A DNA stretch of 64,000 bases from Solimonas aquatica (GTDB lineage: Bacteria; Pseudomonadota; Gammaproteobacteria; Nevskiales; Nevskiaceae), in NCBI RefSeq assembly GCF_900111015.1, contig NZ_FOFS01000009.1:165374-229373 (forward strand). Direction: 5' to 3'. The notes beneath the pieces were generated by a model, which worked only from the letters and a program-made list of their open reading frames with translations, had not been told where the DNA came from and did no database searches. Positions within the stretch are counted from its first letter, which is position 1; the number at the start of each line of letters is the position of its first letter. Of the stretch, positions 14,230-22,893 are shown in pieces. Both the position numbers and the translations under genes were made by a program.

Positions 14230-15090
14230 ATGCACCTGGGCCTGCTGTCCTATTTCGCGATCCTGTTCGCCTTCATCGCGCTGGAGCTGGCCACGCGCCG
14301 CTTCACACCGGCCTATGCCTCACGCCGCGAACTGCTGATCGACTTGTCGTTCCTGTTCTCAGCCACGGTGGTGATCGGCCCGCTGCTGGCCTGGTTCCTG
14401 GCCTGGCTGGAGCACACGCTGTTTCCCGCCTACGCCGGCGTGCTGGCCGGCACCCCGGTCTGGCTGCAGTTCCTGGCCTTTCTGCTCTGCGAAGACATGG
14501 TGCAGTACTGGTATCACCGCAGCGTGCACCGCGTGCCGGCACTGTGGCCTCTGCATCTGGCGCACCACAGCGCGCCCTACATGAACTCGCTGGTCACCTA
14601 CCGCAACAGCTTTTTCTACATCCTGCTGTTCCCCAACATCTGGCTGGCCAGCGTGCTGGTGTATCTGGGCTTCGGCGAGGTGTTCCTCGTCTACTCGCTG
14701 ATCAAGGCCGTGGTCACCATCGGCGCGCACAGCGCCATCCGCTGGGACCGGTTTCTCTATCGCCACCGGGCACTGCAACCGCTGGCCTGGCTGGTGGAAC
14801 GCAGCATCTCCACGCCGGCCACGCACTTTGCTCATCACGCCGCCGTCGAGAACGACGGCGTGGGCCATCACAGCGGCAATTTCGGCAATCTGCTGTTCTT
14901 CTGGGATGTGCTGTTCGGCACGGCCTTGATCTCGCGCCGCTACCCGGTCGCCTTCGGGCTCGAAGCGAATTCGCCGGACGCCCAGCGCCCCTGGTCCGAG
15001 CTGATGTTCTACCCGTTACGTCGCCGCGCACGCACAGCGCCTGCGCAAGACCCGGGTCTTGCCGCCCAAGCAGCTCCAGTCCGCTCCTGA
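14230..15090 (+). CDS. Sterol desaturase / fatty-acid hydroxylase family protein
   Basis: Predicted integral-membrane di-iron oxygenase acting on a lipid or hydrocarbon substrate. The 286 residues show four to six hydrophobic helices and the three His clusters that bind the di-iron centre: HRSVH (about 97-101), HLAHH (about 110-114) and HFAHHAA (about 198-204). The C-terminal tail is Arg/Pro/Ala-rich. It lies between the OprB-like porin and arylsulfatase genes on the same strand, with 131- and 64-base gaps. The substrate cannot be deduced. Confidence 0.87.
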   Translation: MHLGLLSYFAILFAFIALELATRRFTPAYASRRELLIDLSFLFSATVVIGPLLAWFLAWLEHTLFPAYAGVLAGTPVWLQFLAFLLCEDMVQYWYHRSVHRVPALWPLHLAHHSAPYMNSLVTYRNSFFYILLFPNIWLASVLVYLGFGEVFLVYSLIKAVVTIGAHSAIRWDRFLYRHRALQPLAWLVERSISTPATHFAHHAAVENDGVGHHSGNFGNLLFFWDVLFGTALISRRYPVAFGLEANSPDAQRPWSELMFYPLRRRARTAPAQDPGLAAQAAPVRS

Positions 15091-15154
15091 GCCCCGCGCC
15101 AGGGCGCGGCGCCCGCCCCGTCTGTCTGCCATTGCAAACGCTCCGTTTCTCGCC

Positions 15155-17473
15155 ATGATCAAACGTCCGCTGTTCGCCGCCTTGCTGAGCCTCGCCACGG
15201 GCGGCATCGCCCAGGCCGCCGCCGAGCTTTCGCTGCCGCAAGCAGACCCGGCCTTCGGCGGCAGCATCGCCATCAACGCCAAGGACTCCAAACCCGAGTG
15301 GCCGGCCCCGGTGAGCGCACCCAGCGGCGCGCCGAATATCGTGCTGATCATGACCGACGACACCGGCTTCGGCGCCGCCAGCACCTTCGGCGGCCCGGTG
15401 GAGACGCCGAGCCTGCAGCAGCTTTCGACGCAAGGCCTGCGCTACAACAACTTCAACACCACCGGCCTGTGCTCGCCAACGCGCGCCGCGCTACTCACCG
15501 GCCGCAATCATCATCGCGTCGGCTTCGGCACGGTGGTGGACATCGGCAGCGGTTATCCGGGCTACAACGGCTTCTGGAAGCGCAGCACCGCCAGCGTTGC
15601 GCGCGTGCTGCAGCTCAATGGCTACAGCACCGCGGCCTTCGGCAAATGGCATAACACGCAGCGCCGCGAAACCGGCCCGACCGGCCCCTTCGATCGCTGG
15701 CCCACCAGTCTGGGCTTCGATTATTTCTACGGCTTCCAGGGCGGCGAGCAGAACCAGTACGAGCCGCCGCTGTTCCGCAACACCACGCCGGTGGACCCGC
15801 CGCATCCGGCCAATGCCGAGGACTATCACCTCACCACCGACATCGTCGATGACGCCATCGGCTGGCTGCACACGCACCAATCGGTGGCGCCGGACAAACC
15901 GTATTTTCTCTACCTGGCACCGGGCGCCACACACGCCCCGCATCACGTGCCCAAGGCCTGGGTGGACCGCTACAAGGGCAGGTTCGATCAGGGCTGGGAC
16001 AAGCTGCGCGAGGAAACTTTCGCGCGCCAGAAAAAGCTCGGCGTGATTCCGGCCAGTGCCAAGCTGACGCCGCGGCCCAAGGAGCTGCCGGCCTGGAGCA
16101 GCCTGAAACCCGAGCAGAAAAAACTCTATGCGCGGCAGATGGAAGTATTCGCTGCCTTTCTCGCCCACACCGATCACGAGATCGGACGGCTGATCGACGC
16201 GGTGCATCAGACCCCGCAGTCCGACAACACGCTGATTCTCTACATCGTCGGCGACAACGGCGCGAGCGCCGAAGGCGGCCTGGAAGGCTCGGAGAACAAC
16301 GTCGCCTCCTTCTTCATGAATCTGCCCGAAGATCTGCGCACGCAGCTGACGCACATCGACGAACTCGGCTCGGTGACGCACGACAATCACTACGCAAGCG
16401 CCTGGGCCTGGGGCACCACCACGCCGTTTCAGTGGACCAAGCAGGTGGCCTCGCATTTCGGCGGCACGCGCGATCCGCTGGTGCTGTCCTGGCCGGCGCG
16501 CATCAAGGACAAGGGCGGCCTGCGTCAGCAGTTCACGCATGTGAACGACATCGCCGCCACGCTGTACGAAGTCACCGGCATCAGCTTCCCCGGCGCCGTC
16601 GACGGCATCGCGCAGCAGGCGCTGGACGGCACCAGCTTCGCGTACAGCTTCGATCATCCCGAAGCGCCCTCGCGACACCGCGTGCAGTACTTCGAAATGC
16701 TGGGCAACCGCGCCATCTACCAGGACGGCTGGATTGCCGCCGCGCGTCATTCCCTGCCCTGGGAAAACGTGGCGCGCAACGAGGACTTCACCCAGGACCG
16801 CTGGGAGCTCTACCGGCTCGACGACGATTTCAGCGAGGCCCGGGATCTGGCCGCCCAATACCCGGACAAGCTGCGCGAGCTGCAGGCGCTGTTCGACCAG
16901 CAGGCCCGCGCCAATGATGTCTATCCCTTCAACAATGGCATCGGCGGCAAGAGCGGCCCGCCGCCGCAGGGGCTCACCGAAGGGCGCAAGCAGTTCACCT
17001 ATTTCGCTGATCAGCCGCGCCTGCCCACGGCCGCCGCGCCGCCGCCCCTGCTCTCGCACCGCCTGGTGGCGCGCGTCACGCTGCCGGCCAAGGCACAGGG
17101 CGTGATCGTCTCGGACGGCGGCCGCTACGGTGGCTACACCTTGTACATCAAGGACGGCCAGCTGGTGTACGAAAACAACTTCGCCGATCTCAAGCGCGAG
17201 CGGCTGATCGCCACTGCGCCGCTGCCGACCGGGGCCGCCGAGATTGCCTACGAATTCACCCGCGACGCGGGCCAGGGCCTGGTGGGCGGCAAGGCGCGAC
17301 TGCTGATCGACGGCAAGGAAGTCGGCAGCACGCATTTCGAACGCGTTGCGCCGGCCTCCAGCCTCGGCACCTTCGACATCGGCCGGTCGCACGTCTCGCC
17401 GGTCAGCGACGCCTATCAGCCGCCTTTCGCCTTCAATGGCCAGATCGAGCAGCTGCGCATCGAGCTGCAATGA
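15155..17473 (+). CDS. Arylsulfatase (large, signal peptide)
   Basis: Predicted periplasmic type I sulfatase releasing sulfate from aryl or other sulfate esters. The ATG at 15155 gives a clear signal peptide (MIKRPLFAALLSLATGG, cleavage near AQA-AAE) and a 772-residue protein; the longer open frame overlaps the preceding gene and lacks this. The metal-binding TDDTGFG is near residue 68 and the formylglycine motif CSPTRAALLTGRN near residue 105, so activation needs a formylglycine-generating enzyme, not seen here. The alkaline-phosphatase-like domain is followed by a C-terminal beta-sandwich-like part (about 640-772). Confidence 0.92.
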   Translation: MIKRPLFAALLSLATGGIAQAAAELSLPQADPAFGGSIAINAKDSKPEWPAPVSAPSGAPNIVLIMTDDTGFGAASTFGGPVETPSLQQLSTQGLRYNNFNTTGLCSPTRAALLTGRNHHRVGFGTVVDIGSGYPGYNGFWKRSTASVARVLQLNGYSTAAFGKWHNTQRRETGPTGPFDRWPTSLGFDYFYGFQGGEQNQYEPPLFRNTTPVDPPHPANAEDYHLTTDIVDDAIGWLHTHQSVAPDKPYFLYLAPGATHAPHHVPKAWVDRYKGRFDQGWDKLREETFARQKKLGVIPASAKLTPRPKELPAWSSLKPEQKKLYARQMEVFAAFLAHTDHEIGRLIDAVHQTPQSDNTLILYIVGDNGASAEGGLEGSENNVASFFMNLPEDLRTQLTHIDELGSVTHDNHYASAWAWGTTTPFQWTKQVASHFGGTRDPLVLSWPARIKDKGGLRQQFTHVNDIAATLYEVTGISFPGAVDGIAQQALDGTSFAYSFDHPEAPSRHRVQYFEMLGNRAIYQDGWIAAARHSLPWENVARNEDFTQDRWELYRLDDDFSEARDLAAQYPDKLRELQALFDQQARANDVYPFNNGIGGKSGPPPQGLTEGRKQFTYFADQPRLPTAAAPPPLLSHRLVARVTLPAKAQGVIVSDGGRYGGYTLYIKDGQLVYENNFADLKRERLIATAPLPTGAAEIAYEFTRDAGQGLVGGKARLLIDGKEVGSTHFERVAPASSLGTFDIGRSHVSPVSDAYQPPFAFNGQIEQLRIELQ

Positions 17474-17491
17474 GTACAGCGCGCCCGCCGG

Positions 17492-17980
17492 CTAGCCGAG
17501 ACCCTCGGCGAGCCGGCGCAGCGCCTCGCCGCTGACACGGTTGATGAGCCACTCGCGCTTGAGCTCGGCGCCCAGGCTTTCGTAGAAGCGGATCGCCGGT
17601 TCGTTCCAGTCCAGCACCGTCCATTCGAAACGGGCACAGCCGCGCTGCACGGCCAGCGCCGCCAGCGCCTGCAGCAGACGGCGGCCCAGACCGTGGCGAC
17701 GCATCGCCGGCTTCACGAACAGGTCTTCGAGATAGATTCCCGGCCGGCCGGCAAAGGTGGAGTAGTTGTGGAAGAACAGCGCAAAGCCTGCCGCCTCGCC
17801 TTCGTATTCGGCGATCAGCGCCTCGGCGTAAGGCCGCGCGCCGAACAGATGCTCGCGCAGATCCTCTTCGCGCAGCACGCATTGCTCGCGCAGGTTTTCG
17901 TAATCCGCGAGCGCCTGCACCAGCTGCACCAGCAGCGGCACGTCATCGGGCCTGGCGGCGCGGATGGTCACGGCGCTCAT
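17492..17980 (-). CDS. GNAT-family N-acetyltransferase
   Basis: Predicted acetyl-CoA-dependent N-acetyltransferase of 162 residues. Motif A is visible as YLEDLFVKPAMRRHGLGRRLL (split around RRHGLG), and motif B as LDWNEPAIRFYESLGAE. The overall pattern (RPDDVPLLVQLVQALADYE near the start) resembles the diamine/thialysine acetyltransferase group, so a polyamine-like substrate is possible. It starts 5 bases after the dapB stop on the same strand and could be translated from the same message. Confidence 0.88.
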   Translation of the reverse strand: MSAVTIRAARPDDVPLLVQLVQALADYENLREQCVLREEDLREHLFGARPYAEALIAEYEGEAAGFALFFHNYSTFAGRPGIYLEDLFVKPAMRRHGLGRRLLQALAALAVQRGCARFEWTVLDWNEPAIRFYESLGAELKREWLINRVSGEALRRLAEGLG

Positions 17981-17985
17981 GGCCT

Positions 17986-18777
17986 TCAGAATCCCAGCAC
18001 CTGACGCATGCTGTACAGACCCGGCGCGCGGCCCGCGAGCCAGGCCGCCGCGCGCACCGCGCCGTTGGCGAAGTTCATGCGACTGGAGGCCTTGTGCGTG
18101 ATCTCCACGCGCTCGCCTTCGCCCAGGAACATCACGGTGTGGTCGCCCACCACATCGCCGCCGCGCACCGTGGAAAAACCGATCGTGCGCCGCTCGCGCG
18201 CGCCGGTGTGGCCGTAGCGTTCGTAGACCGCGTCCTGGCCCAGATCACGGCCTGCGCCACGCGCCGCCGCCTCGCCCATCATCAGCGCGGTGCCGCTGGG
18301 CGCATCGACCTTGTGCCGGTGATGGGCTTCCACTACTTCGATATCGAAGTCCTCGCCCAGCACCCGCGCCGCGTCTTCGAGCAGCTTCAGGCAGAGATTC
18401 ACGCCGATGCTGAAATTGCCGGCCATCAGGATCGGAATCCGCTGCGCAGCAGCGTCGATGCGCGCCTTTTGTTCGGCGGTAAAGCCGGTGGTGCCGATCA
18501 CCACGGCCTTGTTCTGCGCCAGGCAAATCTCCAAGGCCGCCAGCGTGCCTTCAGGGCGCGTGAAGTCGATCAGCACGTCGTAATCGCCGGCCGCCGCCGC
18601 GAGATCGGCGCCGATTTTGATTCCCTGCGTGTTGATCGCGGTGCCGATGGCAGCGTGGCCCTCGCGCTCGAAGGCGGCGCCGAGGGTCACGGCTGAAGAA
18701 GCGGCGGCAGCGGCCTGCAGGGCCTGGCCCATGCGGCCGGTGGCGCCCTGGATGGCAATGCGGACAGGAACACTCAT
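17986..18777 (-). CDS. dapB: 4-Hydroxy-tetrahydrodipicolinate reductase
   Basis: NAD(P)H-dependent reductase in the diaminopimelate/lysine pathway. From the ATG ending at 18777 (an ATG six codons upstream is also open) the protein is 263 residues. It shows the Rossmann motif [12 protein letters not shown] at about 8-19, the active-site block [16 protein letters not shown] near residue 150 and the [10 protein letters not shown]-terminal motif. In Pseudomonas dapB lies next to carA; here 6.5 kb of other genes intervene. Confidence 0.96.
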   Translation of the reverse strand: MSVPVRIAIQGATGRMGQALQAAAAASSAVTLGAAFEREGHAAIGTAINTQGIKIGADLAAAAGDYDVLIDFTRPEGTLAALEICLAQNKAVVIGTTGFTAEQKARIDAAAQRIPILMAGNFSIGVNLCLKLLEDAARVLGEDFDIEVVEAHHRHKVDAPSGTALMMGEAAARGAGRDLGQDAVYERYGHTGARERRTIGFSTVRGGDVVGDHTVMFLGEGERVEITHKASSRMNFANGAVRAAAWLAGRAPGLYSMRQVLGF

Positions 18778-18812
18778 GGCGAAATCACGCAGCAAAAAAA
18801 CGGGCGCGTAGT

Positions 18813-19190
18813 CTACGGCGTGGCGCCGCGCTCCGCGCGCTTGGCCTCGATCCAGCGCGCCTCCATCGCCGCCAGCCGTGCTGGATCGCCCAGTGGCGGC
18901 AGTGCATCCGGCGCCGCGCAGACATGCGCGAACCGCCGGCGGAACTTGTCGTTGGCGCCGGCCAGTGCCGCCTCGGCATCCACGCCCAGATGCCGCGCCA
19001 GATTCACCGCCATGAACAGCAGATCACCCAGCTCGTCCTGTGCTGCCTCACGGCTCTGCGCTGCGGCCTCGCGCAGCTCGGCACTTTCCTCGGCGAGCTT
19101 GTCCCAGAGTTCGTCCAGATGCCGCCAGTCAAAGCCCAGTTCGGCGGCTTCGCGCTGCAGACGCAGGGCCTCGCTGAGCACCTGGCTCAT
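18813..19190 (-). CDS. Single-domain MazG-like NTP pyrophosphohydrolase
   Basis: Predicted all-alpha NTP pyrophosphatase. At 125 residues it is about half of canonical MazG (about 265 with two tandem domains), and it matches the C-terminal catalytic half: EESAEL, then [19 protein letters not shown], then ANDKFRRRF. The metal-binding ExxE and ExxD pairs are present. Its ATG overlaps the stop of the upstream Nudix gene by four bases, so the two are translationally coupled; both would clean up nucleotides or cofactors. No frameshifted N-terminal half is seen upstream. Confidence 0.82.
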   Translation of the reverse strand: MSQVLSEALRLQREAAELGFDWRHLDELWDKLAEESAELREAAAQSREAAQDELGDLLFMAVNLARHLGVDAEAALAGANDKFRRRFAHVCAAPDALPPLGDPARLAAMEARWIEAKRAERGATP

Positions 19191-19834
19191 ATCGCAGTCA
19201 CCTTCTGCGCCAGATTCCAGAGCATGCGCGCGGTCAGGCCCCAGATGCGGTGCTGCTGCCAGTGCAACTCGACCATCGGCACCGGCTCGCCCTGGAAATC
19301 CAGATGCGTGAGTACATAGGCCTGAGGGTCCAGCGCGGTGGCCAGCGGCAGCTCGAAGACCTCGGCCACCTCGCCGTGATCGATCGCCAGCGGCGGCGTG
19401 CCGTCGATCAGGCCGATGACCGGTGTCACGCGATAGCGCGAGATCGACGGATAGTCATCAAGAAAACCCAGCACTTCGACGCGCTGCGGCGGCAGACCGA
19501 TTTCCTCCTGCGCCTCGCGCAGGGCATTGGCCACGGCATCGGCATCGCCGGCATCGCGGCCACCGCCGGGAAAGGCGATCTGGCCGCTGTGCGAACGCAG
19601 GTGACTGGCGCGCACCGTGAGCAGCAGGCTCAGCTCCGCACCCCGGCGCAGCACCGGCGCCAGCACCGCCGCCGGACGCAGCTGCTCCAGGGTGCCGGCC
19701 GGCAGCTGCTGGCGCAGATTGGGCGGCAGATCATCCATCACCAGCGGACGCGGCGCCTGCAGATGCGTACCGGCCAGCGCGGCGCGCAGGCGTAGTTCCA
19801 GGGGCGTGAGCGGAGCGGTTTGCGGGGCGTTCAT
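19187..19834 (-). CDS. NudL-type CoA pyrophosphatase (Nudix)
   Basis: Predicted hydrolase of CoA or acyl-CoA to phosphopantetheine and 3',5'-ADP. The CoA-type signature LRSHSGQIAFPGGGRD precedes the Nudix core ALREAQEEIGL (about 75-115). The family PROSITE-like glutamate in the loop before this helix is replaced, as I recall for E. coli NudL. The start is the ATG ending at 19834 (215 residues), because the longer upstream frame is Arg/Cys-rich and unrelated. It diverges from a thioesterase gene 32 bases away. Confidence 0.88.
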   Translation of the reverse strand: MNAPQTAPLTPLELRLRAALAGTHLQAPRPLVMDDLPPNLRQQLPAGTLEQLRPAAVLAPVLRRGAELSLLLTVRASHLRSHSGQIAFPGGGRDAGDADAVANALREAQEEIGLPPQRVEVLGFLDDYPSISRYRVTPVIGLIDGTPPLAIDHGEVAEVFELPLATALDPQAYVLTHLDFQGEPVPMVELHWQQHRIWGLTARMLWNLAQKVTAI

Positions 19835-19866
19835 ATCCGGCAAGTCTATCGCCCTACAATGGCGGC

Positions 19867-20313
19867 ATGAACTCCGAATCCTTCCTGGACCAGCTGCTGC
19901 AACGCTATGCGCGCTTCTCCCCACACACCCGCGACTGTGGAATCGAGATTACCGCGCTCAGCGCAGAAGGGGTGAGCACGCAGCTGCCGTATCGCGAAGA
20001 CTGGCTGGGCGACGCCGACAGCGGCCGCCTGCATCCCGGCGTGCTCAGCGTGCTGATCGACAGCAGCGCCGGCGTGGCGCTGATGGCGCACCTGGGCCAG
20101 CCCGAGCGCATCGCCACCCTGGACCTGCGCATCGACCATCTGCGCCCCGCCTTCGCCGGCAGCGCGCTGCACTGCCATGCGCATTGCTATCGCAAGACCA
20201 GCAGCATCGCCTTCCTGAGCGCCGAGGCCTGGCAGGACGATCGCGAACGTCCCATCGCCCGCGCGCAGCTGGTGTTCGCCCGCAACGGTGTGCGCAACGC
20301 GGGGGTGGTATGA
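19867..20313 (+). CDS. Hotdog-fold thioesterase (PaaI-like), first copy
   Basis: Predicted acyl-CoA thioesterase of 148 residues. The hotdog signature is visible: LHPGVLSVLIDSSAGVALMA (central helix with the acidic residue), then ATLDLRIDHLRPAFAGSALH. It is first in a coupled pair, its TGA overlapping the ATG of the next thioesterase gene (ATGA), and it diverges from a CoA pyrophosphatase gene, so the locus as a whole concerns CoA esters. The substrate is unknown. Confidence 0.87.
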   Translation: MNSESFLDQLLQRYARFSPHTRDCGIEITALSAEGVSTQLPYREDWLGDADSGRLHPGVLSVLIDSSAGVALMAHLGQPERIATLDLRIDHLRPAFAGSALHCHAHCYRKTSSIAFLSAEAWQDDRERPIARAQLVFARNGVRNAGVV

Positions 20314-20765
20314 GCAGCACCCTGTATGCCGCCGGCCGCGCGGCGCGACAGTCCGGAGACCTGCAAGGCCTCATCGACGCGGTGCCTTACGCGCGCTTCC
20401 TGGGCATCCGCAGCGCCGCGCCGGAAAGCTCGGCACTCCTGCAGCTGCCGTTTCGCGAGGGCCTGGTCGGCAATCCCGCCCTGCCGGCCATACACGGCGG
20501 CGTCACCGCGGCGTTCATGGAGAACGCCGCCCTGCTCTGCCTGCTGCTGCGCCTGGATGTGCTGCGCATGCCCAAGAGCGTGGACTTCGCCATCGATTAC
20601 CTGCGTTCGGGACGACCGCTGACCCTCTACGCCGATGCCGAGATTTCCCGCGTGGGCAGCCGCGTCGCCCACGTCAGCGTGCGCTGCTGGCAGGACCAGG
20701 TGCAGCAGCCCATCGCCCTGGCGCGCGGTCATTTCCTGCTGGAGCCCGCGCCCGAGAGTGCATGA
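20310..20765 (+). CDS. Hotdog-fold thioesterase (PaaI-like), second copy
   Basis: Predicted acyl-CoA thioesterase of 151 residues and a diverged relative of the preceding gene. Motifs are LPAIHGGVTAAFMENAALL for the central helix, then SVDFAIDYLRSGRPLTLYA. The ATG at 20310 overlaps the upstream stop by four bases, indicating coupling and perhaps a heteromeric enzyme. An SCP2-domain gene follows after 90 bases. Confidence 0.87.
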   Translation: MSSTLYAAGRAARQSGDLQGLIDAVPYARFLGIRSAAPESSALLQLPFREGLVGNPALPAIHGGVTAAFMENAALLCLLLRLDVLRMPKSVDFAIDYLRSGRPLTLYADAEISRVGSRVAHVSVRCWQDQVQQPIALARGHFLLEPAPESA

Positions 20766-20855
20766 GCGACAGCCGGCCTCGTCCAGACGGCGCTTGTGAG
20801 CACCAGACGACGCGGCCTAGCATCCAGCGCTCATCAATTACAGGAGGAAGCACCG

Positions 20856-21170
20856 ATGTCCGCCGCCGATTTTCTCAAGAAGCTGCCCGCCGCCTTCAAT
20901 CCCAGCGCCGCCGCCGGCACCGCCTGCGTGCTGCAGTTCAACAGCTCCAAGCCGGTTTATGTGCAGATCAAGGACGGCCAGTGCGCGGTGCAGGACGGCA
21001 GCGCCGGCAATGCCGACGTCACCATCACCATGGAAGACGACGATCTGATCGCGCTGCTCAAGGGCGAGCTCAACGGCATGACCGCGTTCATGACCGGCAA
21101 GCTGCAGGTGGAAGGTGATCTGATGCTGGCGCAGCGCATCGCCAGCCTGTTCGACGCGAGCAAGCTCTGA
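20856..21170 (+). CDS. SCP2 sterol/lipid-carrier domain protein
   Basis: Small (104 residues) cytosolic protein consisting of one SCP2 domain, a hydrophobic-ligand carrier. Seen: FNSSKPVYVQIKDGQCAV, then NADVTITMEDDDLIALLKGE and MTAFMTGKLQVEGDLMLAQR. A near-perfect ribosome-binding site (AGGAGG, 9 bases before ATG) fixes the start. The neighbouring thioesterases suggest handling of acyl-CoA or other lipids. A terminator follows immediately. Confidence 0.9.
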   Translation: MSAADFLKKLPAAFNPSAAAGTACVLQFNSSKPVYVQIKDGQCAVQDGSAGNADVTITMEDDDLIALLKGELNGMTAFMTGKLQVEGDLMLAQRIASLFDASKL

Positions 21171-21190
21171 GCGACAGCCGCGCCGATCCG

Positions 21191-21220
21191 GCCCCGGACG
21201 CGCTCCGGGGCTTTTCGTTT
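21191..21220 (+). terminator. Intrinsic terminator after the SCP2 gene
   Basis: A perfect 8-bp stem GCCCCGGA / TCCGGGGC with a 5-base loop is followed by TTTTCGTTT. It closes the thioesterase-SCP2 unit. Its U-rich tail runs straight into the GTG proposed as the rsmJ start. Confidence 0.75.
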
Positions 21221-21865
21221 GTGCTGGAAGACAGCGCGCAGGGCCTGTGCCTGCGCGCCCTGCATCATCCGCAGTTCAAGCCCCTGCGCTGCGACTGGAC
21301 CGCGGCCGAGGTGATGCGCCGCATCGCCGCCGGCCGCCAGCAGCTCTTGCCGCGCGCCATCGGCCTGCACAAGCAGCGCGAGCTGAGCGTGCTCGACGCC
21401 ACCGCCGGCCTGGGCCGCGACGGTTTCACCCTGGCCGCGCTCGGCGCGCAGGTCACGCTGGTGGAACGCCAGAGCCTGTTCGCCGCACTGCTGCGCGATG
21501 CCCGCGCGCGATGCCTGGGCGAGGCACGCTGGGCCGAGGCGGCGCAGCGCACGCACATCATCGAGGCCGACGCCCTGAGCGTGCTGGGCAGCGGACAACG
21601 CTGGGACGTGGTGCATCTGGACCCGATGTATCCGCATCGCGGCAAGCAGGCGCTGCCGCAGAAAGAGATGCAGATCCTGCGCGAACTCAGCGGCGGCGAC
21701 CCCGACGCCGATGCGCTGCTGGAACCGGCGCTGCGCTGCGCGCGCCTGCGCGTGGTGGTGAAACGTCCGGCGAGCGCGCCGCCGCTGGCCGGGCGCGATC
21801 CCAGCCATGTTCTGCAGGGCACGCAGGCGCGCTACGATGTCTACCTGCCCTTGCGCGACGCCTGA
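21221..21865 (+). CDS. rsmJ: 16S rRNA (guanine1516-N2)-methyltransferase RsmJ
   Basis: SAM-dependent methyltransferase acting on G1516 of 16S rRNA. Motif I is LDATAGLGRDGFTLAALGA, the catalytic motif is LDPMYPHRGKQAL, and the C-terminus VVVKRPASAPPLAG matches the family. The start is uncertain: a GTG at 21221 gives 214 residues, shorter than E. coli RsmJ, and the same frame stays open and family-like upstream across the terminator hairpin (reading ALRGFSF) to the end of the SCP2 gene without an ATG. Confidence 0.9.
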   Translation: MLEDSAQGLCLRALHHPQFKPLRCDWTAAEVMRRIAAGRQQLLPRAIGLHKQRELSVLDATAGLGRDGFTLAALGAQVTLVERQSLFAALLRDARARCLGEARWAEAAQRTHIIEADALSVLGSGQRWDVVHLDPMYPHRGKQALPQKEMQILRELSGGDPDADALLEPALRCARLRVVVKRPASAPPLAGRDPSHVLQGTQARYDVYLPLRDA

Positions 21866-21868
21866 GTG

Positions 21869-22378
21869 ATGTTGCGACTGACCCTCATACGCCATGCCAA
21901 ATCCTCCTGGGCCGACGACAGCCTGGACGATTTCGAACGCCCCTTGAACGAGCGCGGCCGGCGCGATGCGCCGCGCATGGCGGCGCTGGCGCAGCGCGAG
22001 CTGGAGACACCGGCACGCCTGGTCACCAGTCCGGCGCTACGCGCCATCAGCACGGCGCGGGTGTTCGCCGAAACCCTGGGCATCCCTCACGACAGCCTGC
22101 TAGTGCTGCCCGGCATCTACGAAGCCAGCGGCGATGCCCTGCTCAAGCTGCTGCGCGGCATGGACGATTGCGATCAGCATCTGATGCTGTTCGGCCACAA
22201 TCCCGGACTCTCGGAGCTGGCCCACTATCTGGCGCCCTGCAGCTTCAGCGAGCTGCCGACCTGCGCTGTGGCGCATCTGGAACTGGATCGCGCCCGCTGG
22301 CGCGAGCTGGGCGAGCACTGCGGGCATCTGGCCTACTACGTCACGCCCAAACAGCTGCGCGGCGGCGACTCGGTTTAA
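21869..22378 (+). CDS. sixA: SixA-like phosphohistidine phosphatase
   Basis: Histidine-phosphatase superfamily member predicted to dephosphorylate phosphohistidine proteins. The catalytic RHG-type motif is TLIRHAKSSW at about 5-14; the second conserved Arg is in SPALRAISTA and the second catalytic His in LMLFGHNPGLSELA. The ATG at 21869 (169 residues) lies just after the rsmJ stop; a GTG three bases earlier is also possible. Its stop overlaps that of the convergent gamma-carbonic-anhydrase-like gene by four bases. Confidence 0.87.
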   Translation: MLRLTLIRHAKSSWADDSLDDFERPLNERGRRDAPRMAALAQRELETPARLVTSPALRAISTARVFAETLGIPHDSLLVLPGIYEASGDALLKLLRGMDDCDQHLMLFGHNPGLSELAHYLAPCSFSELPTCAVAHLELDRARWRELGEHCGHLAYYVTPKQLRGGDSV

Positions 22379-22893
22379 AGCGCCTTGAGCTCGCTGCAAA
22401 AACGCGCCGCGTTCTGCACATAGACCTGCGCGCTGAGCGCGATGCGCGCCACTTCCTGCGGCGTGAGCTCGCGCACCACCTTGGCCGGCGAGCCCATGAT
22501 CAGGCTGTTGTCGGGGAAACGCTTGCCTTCGGTGATCAGCGACTGCGCGCCCACCAGGCAGTTGCGGCCGATGCTCGCGCCGTTCAGGACCACGCTGCCG
22601 ATGCCGATCAGCGAACCCTCGCCGATGGTGCAGCCGTGCAGCATCACACGATGGCCGATGGTGCAGCCGCCGCCGATCAGCAGCTTGAAACCGGGATCGG
22701 TATGCAGGATCGAACCGTCCTGCACATTGCTGTTTTCCCCGACCGTGATCTGGTCGTTGTCGCCGCGCAGCACCGCACCGAACCAGACGCTGGCGCCGCG
22801 CTGCAGATGCACCGAGCCGATGATGCTGGCATCGGCCGCCACGAAGTTGTCGCCATCCAGCTGCGGGCGACGCTCGCCGAGTTCATAGATCAT
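22375..22893 (-). CDS. Gamma-carbonic anhydrase family protein
   Basis: Left-handed beta-helix protein of the YrdA/PaaY type, 172 residues, with hexapeptide repeats through most of its length. Zinc-ligand histidines are visible in SILHTD, TIGHRVMLHGCTIG and the pattern fits a metal site between trimer subunits; true carbonic anhydrase activity is not certain for this subgroup. The ATG ending at 22893 overlaps the stop of the DUF1249 gene upstream (ATGA), so the two are coupled; the frame further upstream is unrelated. Confidence 0.9.
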   Translation of the reverse strand: MIYELGERRPQLDGDNFVAADASIIGSVHLQRGASVWFGAVLRGDNDQITVGENSNVQDGSILHTDPGFKLLIGGGCTIGHRVMLHGCTIGEGSLIGIGSVVLNGASIGRNCLVGAQSLITEGKRFPDNSLIMGSPAKVVRELTPQEVARIALSAQVYVQNAARFCSELKAL

